Below, piece after piece: positions 59,376 through 64,000 of a DNA stretch of 64,000 bases. Below the pieces are notes generated by a model. It was not told the origin of the DNA, did not search any database, and worked only from the letters and a program-made list of their open reading frames with translations. The DNA is from Carex sylvatica. Its lineage: Eukaryota > Streptophyta > Magnoliopsida > Poales > Cyperaceae. The DNA lies in assembly GCA_964058845.1 (NCBI GenBank), contig CAXKVR010000256.1, forward strand, positions 1-64,000, read 5' to 3'. Made by a program: the position numbers and the translations under genes. Numbering within the stretch: position 1 is the first letter of the stretch; each line of letters starts with the position of its first letter.

Positions 59376-61680
59376 ACCCCTAAGCTTAAATCTTTGTTCG
59401 TTTCAAACAAATAATCTGAGAATTTTGTTCGTCCCCGAATAAAATACGAAAATTTTACTAATGTGATAGATTTGATTGTCCACATACAAATCTAAATAAT
59501 TCATTCTCGGGTCATATACTCATTGGTTCGAACCTTTAAACATTACTTTGTACCGAACTACAAAACTTGTTAAATTACTTTGAATATTAATTTGCCATAA
59601 AATTACTTAAACTCTAATTGTTGTACTTTAACGAAAATCTTTTAGAAATAGAATATTTGCATTCATAACATAATTTTAGACTTTAATCGGGATTTTTTAA
59701 AAACAAAAATTTAAAACAATTATGATGACAATAACCATAAAGCAAATAAATATCCATTTCACCTTTTCCTTTACGCGTTGATCTCTTCTTCGACCATATC
59801 CTTAGATTTGGAAAAAAGCTAAATGACTAAATGTGTTAGTAAAACATGACTTATGCAAATGCAAATGCAAATAAAAATTTAAAATAAAATAAATAGCAAG
59901 AATGCAAAAATTCACCATCTCACTTGTTCCGGTTTCACCCTTCTAATGCATAGATACAAACGAGAGGTTATGCGTTCCGAATGCACCTAAGAATTTCGTC
60001 GGGCCCTAGATCAAGTCGGGTGGAATGACTCATATTTTTATGTCATTTTATTGGGAGATCTTTCGCTCCTATTGACAACTATTCTTACGTAGGCGCCCGT
60101 ACTCATTTTTCTATCTCCATCTTTTCATGCATACTTTTGTATTTTTCTATTTTCTGATTTTTTTTTGTATTTTTGTATTTTTTTTTATATTTTTCTTGCA
60201 TTTTTGAAATAGTAAAGAATTCTAAATAAATATAAAGTACGAGTCATGTTCACTATGAATACACATCTAGGAATTATCCTTAGACTTTATCAAATTATCG
60301 GGGTCAAAACTTAAAGAGAATGTAATTTGAAATATTTTCAACTTTATAGAAATTCTCATGTGTAACAATTCTAATAAATCCATTTCTGAAATTTTCTTTT
60401 CAATCAAAACCATGTTGTTAGCGTTAGTCTTTTTTATTCTAAAATTTCTCATTCAAGTGTCTTGGAGAATATATATTTTAGGTTTGACTTAATGATTTTC
60501 ATTCAAATCATTTTCTTCCATAATCTAACAAGTATAGACTCCCTAAACCTAAATGTAATTTGATGAAATTTAAACATGCACGACAAAGACTAGAGAAACA
60601 CCCTAACAAGTCTAACAAGATACCTTATTCATAGTTAGATAAAATTCTAGTTTTCACAAGCACAAAAAGTAAACATGCAATGCAAAGATACATGATTCTT
60701 ACACCTTTTCCCCCAAGCTTAAATCTTTACATCGATAGCGATGTTAATCAATTCAGAAACTTAAAAGGAGAAGGGTTAGAACCATTGAACTTACAGACTT
60801 TAGAAGGGATGAGGTGCGCCATGAAAGGTTGCTCCTTCAATAGCGGTGGTAGTCTGCAAAGAGGCCATAGCGAGGAAGATTGTATTGCTGTGCTGGGAAG
60901 ATGAATGAGTGATGAATTTTTAGTTTATAAGGGGAGATGGCATGTGGGGCTTGAAGTAATGGTTTGTTACTTCTAGAAATAAGGCTTCATTCTTAGAAGA
61001 TCTTAAAAATAGAAAGCTTCTAAAATAAACTGTTGTTAGTAATAACATGCCCTACAAATGTATATAGTTGAGCGTGTGAACTAATAACTTAGAATATTTT
61101 CTCCTTAATTTCCTCTTCAATCTGCACAGATACCAGAATCGTGTGTGGTTCAGATGCTAAACCGCATGCTAATGGATTTACCTTATTTAGAGCCAGTATG
61201 CGTTTGTGATTGGTCTGTGTGCGACTGGTTTTACCTTCTTTAGATCCAGCGTACGATTGAGGAGAAATATATGCGAGTTCATGCTTAGTAATTTTTCTTA
61301 TTATAACAACTAACATAGACATGTTCAGTCACATGCGGTTCTCAGGTGATCTGCAAGGCTGAAGGACATTGTGTGTTTTTATTAATCATATGGGATTCGC
61401 CAAGGCATCATTCGCATGCGAATTGGATCAATCGTGTGCTAGTGGAGACTATTGTTTTGAAGTTGGTAGAATACTGATTTGGAGCAGTCTCCTAAACCAC
61501 AAGGAAGTGCGAGAAAAATTTCAGAGAGCTAGTCTCTGCTTTTATTCTTAGCATAATGATTGTTTGAAAATTTTCAGATCAAGAGTGCCTATTAGTTGAT
61601 GTTCTCTTTGCAGGTTTACGTAATGAAGGCATTTGAACACTCCTCATATTTTATTGATTGAGCATAATATTTACAAAGGC
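59376..61680. other. Retroelement-like non-coding sequence
   Basis: No protein recognised. The words accgcatgc, cacatgcggttc and gtgtgcga recur at 61.1-61.45 kb, as in 25.9-27.4 kb. A perfect 14-bp palindrome ATTCGCATGCGAAT lies at 61410-61423. Possibly internal or LTR sequence of the same family as 58893-59375. Confidence 0.4.
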
Positions 61681-61687
61681 TTATTAG

Positions 61688-61960
61688 TAGGGGTGAAAAC
61701 GGATTCGAATTATCCGATCCGTATTAGCTCCAAATCTGCCTGATATCTGTATCTATTTTAAACGGAGAGGATAATTCGTAGATTCGGATAATTACTGAGT
61801 ATTGATAAATCATCCGGATTTGGATAATACTCCTAATACTTAAACGGATTGGATAGCCGTATATATCCAGATCCAAAATCCAAAGAGAACTGAATAATGC
61901 CTTTTCTCTGACACATTTTCTAACCGGATGGTCCGGACACATTATCTCCCCAATTACCCA
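61688..61960. repeat. 'aggggtgaaaacggattcgaat' dispersed repeat
   Basis: Begins aggggtgaaaacggattcg and is built from degenerate 'ggatattcgga' and 'ccgaatccg' words, a compositional repeat type frequent in plant genomes. Ends not determined. Confidence 0.45.
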
Positions 61961-61965
61961 TGAAT

Positions 61966-62176
61966 TTGTATCCTCTGCATTAACTCAAAAAGGAATCTTT
62001 TGAGTTAATATATTTGAACCGTCTGATTATCTTTAAGATTCATGCAAGTCAGATTCGCACAAATATTAAAGACCCTCTATGTTATAGGCAGAGGCTAGAT
62101 GGGCTCTGTTTTTAATCAGACGGTCCATATCCATTAACCGAAAAGATTTTCTTTTGAGTTAATGCAGATGATGCGG
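61966..62176. mobile_element. MITE, 'cgtatcctctgcattaactc' family, copy 4
   Basis: The left end TTTGTATCCTCTGCATTAACTC-like sequence pairs with the right end GAGTTAATGCAGATGATGCG. Inner arms aaccgtctgatt / aatcagacggt are inverted. Confidence 0.78.
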
Positions 62177-62240
62177 ACTCATTCCCCATACTTTCTCCTT
62201 GCTTTTTGATCCAGGGTGGTCCCCACACACGTGTCCCTTC

Positions 62241-62854
62241 AGAGGTGTCAATGGGTACGATATGGGTAGGGTGGAACCATTTTCACACCCATACCCACTA
62301 AGAATTGACCTTACCCATACCAATTAAGAATTTACCTTACCCTACTTTACCCATACCCGTTAAGATTAGCGGGTAACGAAACGGTAGTGGGCGAATAACG
62401 AATAATACAAATATAATAATTTTATTAATTTTTTAAATAAACCATCAAAACTTATCATGTCATACATATGCAATCACAATTACTAATATAAAATTAAAAT
62501 ATAAATATGCAATTAATTCTAAGTAATAGTTTTTTATTAAACAAAAAAAAATTAAAATCACAAATATCTCTTCTAACAAATTCAATTTCTAAACTAAATA
62601 ATACATTAAAATAAAAAAGTAAAATATTTAGCATAATATTCTTCTTATGATATAATTTATTTTATATAATTACCCGTTATCCAATGGGTACGAAATAACT
62701 TTTACCCGTACCCATATCTGTTTATCTAATGAAAACAAATCCTTACCCATACCCATACCCAATAAGTTAACGAAAAAAAAATCTTATCCATACCCGTCTT
62801 ATCGAATACGATATGAGTAGGGTAAACGGGTAAATAGGTGTCATTGACACCCCT
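62241..62854. mobile_element. Mutator-type non-autonomous element, AGGGGTGTCAATGG family
   Basis: Ends AGAGGTGTCAATGG and CATTGACACCCCT are inverted. Flanks gtgtcccttc (62231-62240) and atgtccctca (62855-62864) match at 7 of 10 positions, an aged target duplication. The body is degenerate 'tacccgtaaccc' words on one side and their complements on the other. Confidence 0.6.
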
Positions 62855-62985
62855 ATGTCCCTCATTGAGGTCTATTTTTTGTGCTAACAACCCTTAGGCT
62901 TTTTCTTTTTTTCAACCTCAATTGAGTCACCAGATCTAAAAATAATATATATATTTTTTAGGACTAAGTTTTTTTCTTTTTTTAC

Positions 62986-63204
62986 GTTGAGTCCGATAGC
63001 CCTTGCCTCTGCGGCTTGGATGGCCGCCACGTCAATCTGCTCCACCGGCTTGTCGTGCAGAGTATTTCCTGCTGCTTCCAACGCCTCGCCTATTGTAATT
63101 TTTATTGGGTCCACATTTCGACTATTGTCAATGCCGCCATCGCCACTCCAACCTTGACTGTCAACGCCACCTCGGTAACCTTCTCCTGGACCAGTTGTAC
63201 CGAC
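62986..63204 (-). pseudogene. LEA D-34 / seed maturation protein (SMP) gene fragment
   Basis: A 73-codon open stretch encodes a Gly-rich part (GTTGPGEGYRGG, GWSGDGGIDN) followed by an SMP domain (ITIGEALEAAG, DKPVEQIDVAAIQAAEARA). SMP-type LEA proteins protect seeds during drying. The 5' part of the gene is cut off at 63204, where an LTR begins. The 3' side reaches a possible donor (AAC followed by GTAAA) at 62985/62986, after which no further SMP repeat is found. A fragment disrupted by insertion; further exons may lie beyond the right edge. Confidence 0.75.
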
Positions 63205-64000
63205 TGTTGGGAATCATAAAGGCCAAACAATTATGTCTTATCTAGAGATCAAGCAATTACATCTCATCTAGGAGTCAAACACTTACACCCCGGAGAAGAA
63301 GAAATAATCCCCACGTTAACCTAAGATCGTCCTATGCCAAGGAGACCCAAAACATAATCTTTAGTGTGGAATACAATACCTGATTCCATGTCGTTTGCCA
63401 TGAAATATCAAAGCCAAAGATGGAGCAACAACCGTCTCCGTAAGCGCGAGATAAGACTCTTGATGCCAAGATGTCCCTCACGTCTTTTTGGTTGAATCTT
63501 AGATTAGGTCTTCCAAAGCAACAAGATCGCCCTTAAGAAATCCTCTCCAAAATTCTAATTGATTTATCCTTTCAATTCTTTGATGGTGGAAGAAGAGAGA
63601 AGGCTCTCAAAATTTTGTCTAAGAATAACCTCTTTCAGAATTTTGAGATGAGTTAGTTAACCTCTTTCAGAATTCTGAGATGAGTTAGTTTCTTGTGCCT
63701 TAGGGATCCATATATATATAGGTTTACACATCTGACAGCGCGAGCGCAGATGCACTGAACCGCACTGGGTTGTAACGTGTCCAAATAACCACCTTAAATT
63801 TTAGCCCCGCATTTTCCCAATTCCTGAGTGCGTTCGCACCGGAGCTCAGTGCGTCCGCATTACGCTCGAATTTTTCTGCATTGAACTGAAAATTTGCTTA
63901 AGTGCTGAGTGCGTCCGCACTGGACATTTGAACTTCAGAAAAATCGCCTAAGTACCGAGCGCGTCCGTACTGGAGCCCAGTGCGTCCGCATTAGGCTTAG
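63205..64000. mobile_element. LTR retrotransposon, left end, continuing past the window
   Basis: Begins TGTTGGGAATCATAAAGG directly at the break of the LEA reading frame, preceded by ccgac (63200-63204), the presumed target duplication. No coding sequence up to the edge. The part 63825-63995 contains five palindromic sites of form AGTGCGTCCGCACT. Strand is not determined. Confidence 0.65.
63825..63995. promoter_or_regulatory. Array of paired 14-bp palindromes in the right-edge LTR
   Basis: AGTGCGTTCGCACC, 7 bp, AGTGCGTCCGCATT; a single AGTGCGTCCGCACT (perfect, with a 2-base centre); then AGCGCGTCCGTACT, 7 bp, AGTGCGTCCGCATT. This is the same architecture (two 6-2-6 palindromes with a short spacer) as the ACCGTTNNAACGGT pairs of the copia-type element, with a different sequence. 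Confidence 0.65.

Noticed and set aside
60680..60904. 74-residue plus-strand ORF
   Set aside because: No recognisable family, lies in retroelement-like non-coding sequence, no splice or promoter support.
63750..64000. CRISPR-like array because of repeated gcgtccgca words
   Set aside because: Nuclear plant sequence, irregular spacing, no unique spacers; the words are palindromes within an LTR.

Overview
This window looks like nuclear DNA of a eudicot plant, probably woody. It is AT-rich, genes are sparse and split by GT-AG introns, and most of the sequence is layered transposable elements. Three host genes can be reconstructed exon by exon: a FAR1-RELATED SEQUENCE (FRS) protein on the minus strand (266-3960, probably with a 5'-UTR exon near 8.2-8.4 kb), a small F-box/LRR protein of the Arabidopsis At5g67140 type on the plus strand (21476-23841), and a caffeoyl-CoA O-methyltransferase on the minus strand (31995-33737). 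A fragment of a late-embryogenesis (SMP/LEA D-34) gene lies at 62986-63204 and is cut by an LTR element that runs off the right edge.

Layout. 0-9 kb: FRS gene, its long 5' intron full of repeats, and its GC-richer 5' end. 9.4-9.8 kb: a MITE. 10.06-20.49 kb: one large copia-type LTR retrotransposon on the minus strand, bounded by the 5-bp duplication AAAGT, with an intact primer-binding site, a decayed gag and no pol. Two small paralogous PHD-type zinc-finger genes occupy the place of pol. Its 5' LTR carries a nested solo LTR and is followed by a truncated extra LTR. 20.5-25.4 kb: F-box gene with flanking MITEs. 25.7-29.8 kb: decayed LTR retrotransposons with a hAT insertion. 30-34.6 kb: MITEs and the CCoAOMT gene with its promoter. 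35.1-41.7 kb: an intact unrecognised 235-codon ORF, then a degenerate L1-type LINE. 41.9-51.4 kb: a large Mutator-like element carrying a broken plant-mobile-domain (PMD) gene, a broken MURA-type transposase and a broken small PHD-finger ORF. 51.4-64 kb: AT-rich DNA, MITEs, retroelement scraps and the LEA fragment.

The most unusual content is the small zinc-finger family. Two copies in the copia-like element and one in the Mutator-like element share exactly the same spacing (C-x2-C-x11-C-x2-C-x4-H-x2-C-x17-C-x2-C, the C4HC3 PHD pattern), although the hosts are class I and class II elements. Both retroelement copies have, upstream, a 34-bp site made of two 14-bp palindromes of the form ACCGTTNNAACGGT separated by 6 bp. 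The same double palindrome occurs in the LTRs of the element. The LTR at the right edge has an analogous but unrelated pair of 14-bp palindromes. This suggests that LTR control regions here use paired palindromic sites and that the carried zinc-finger genes share that control.
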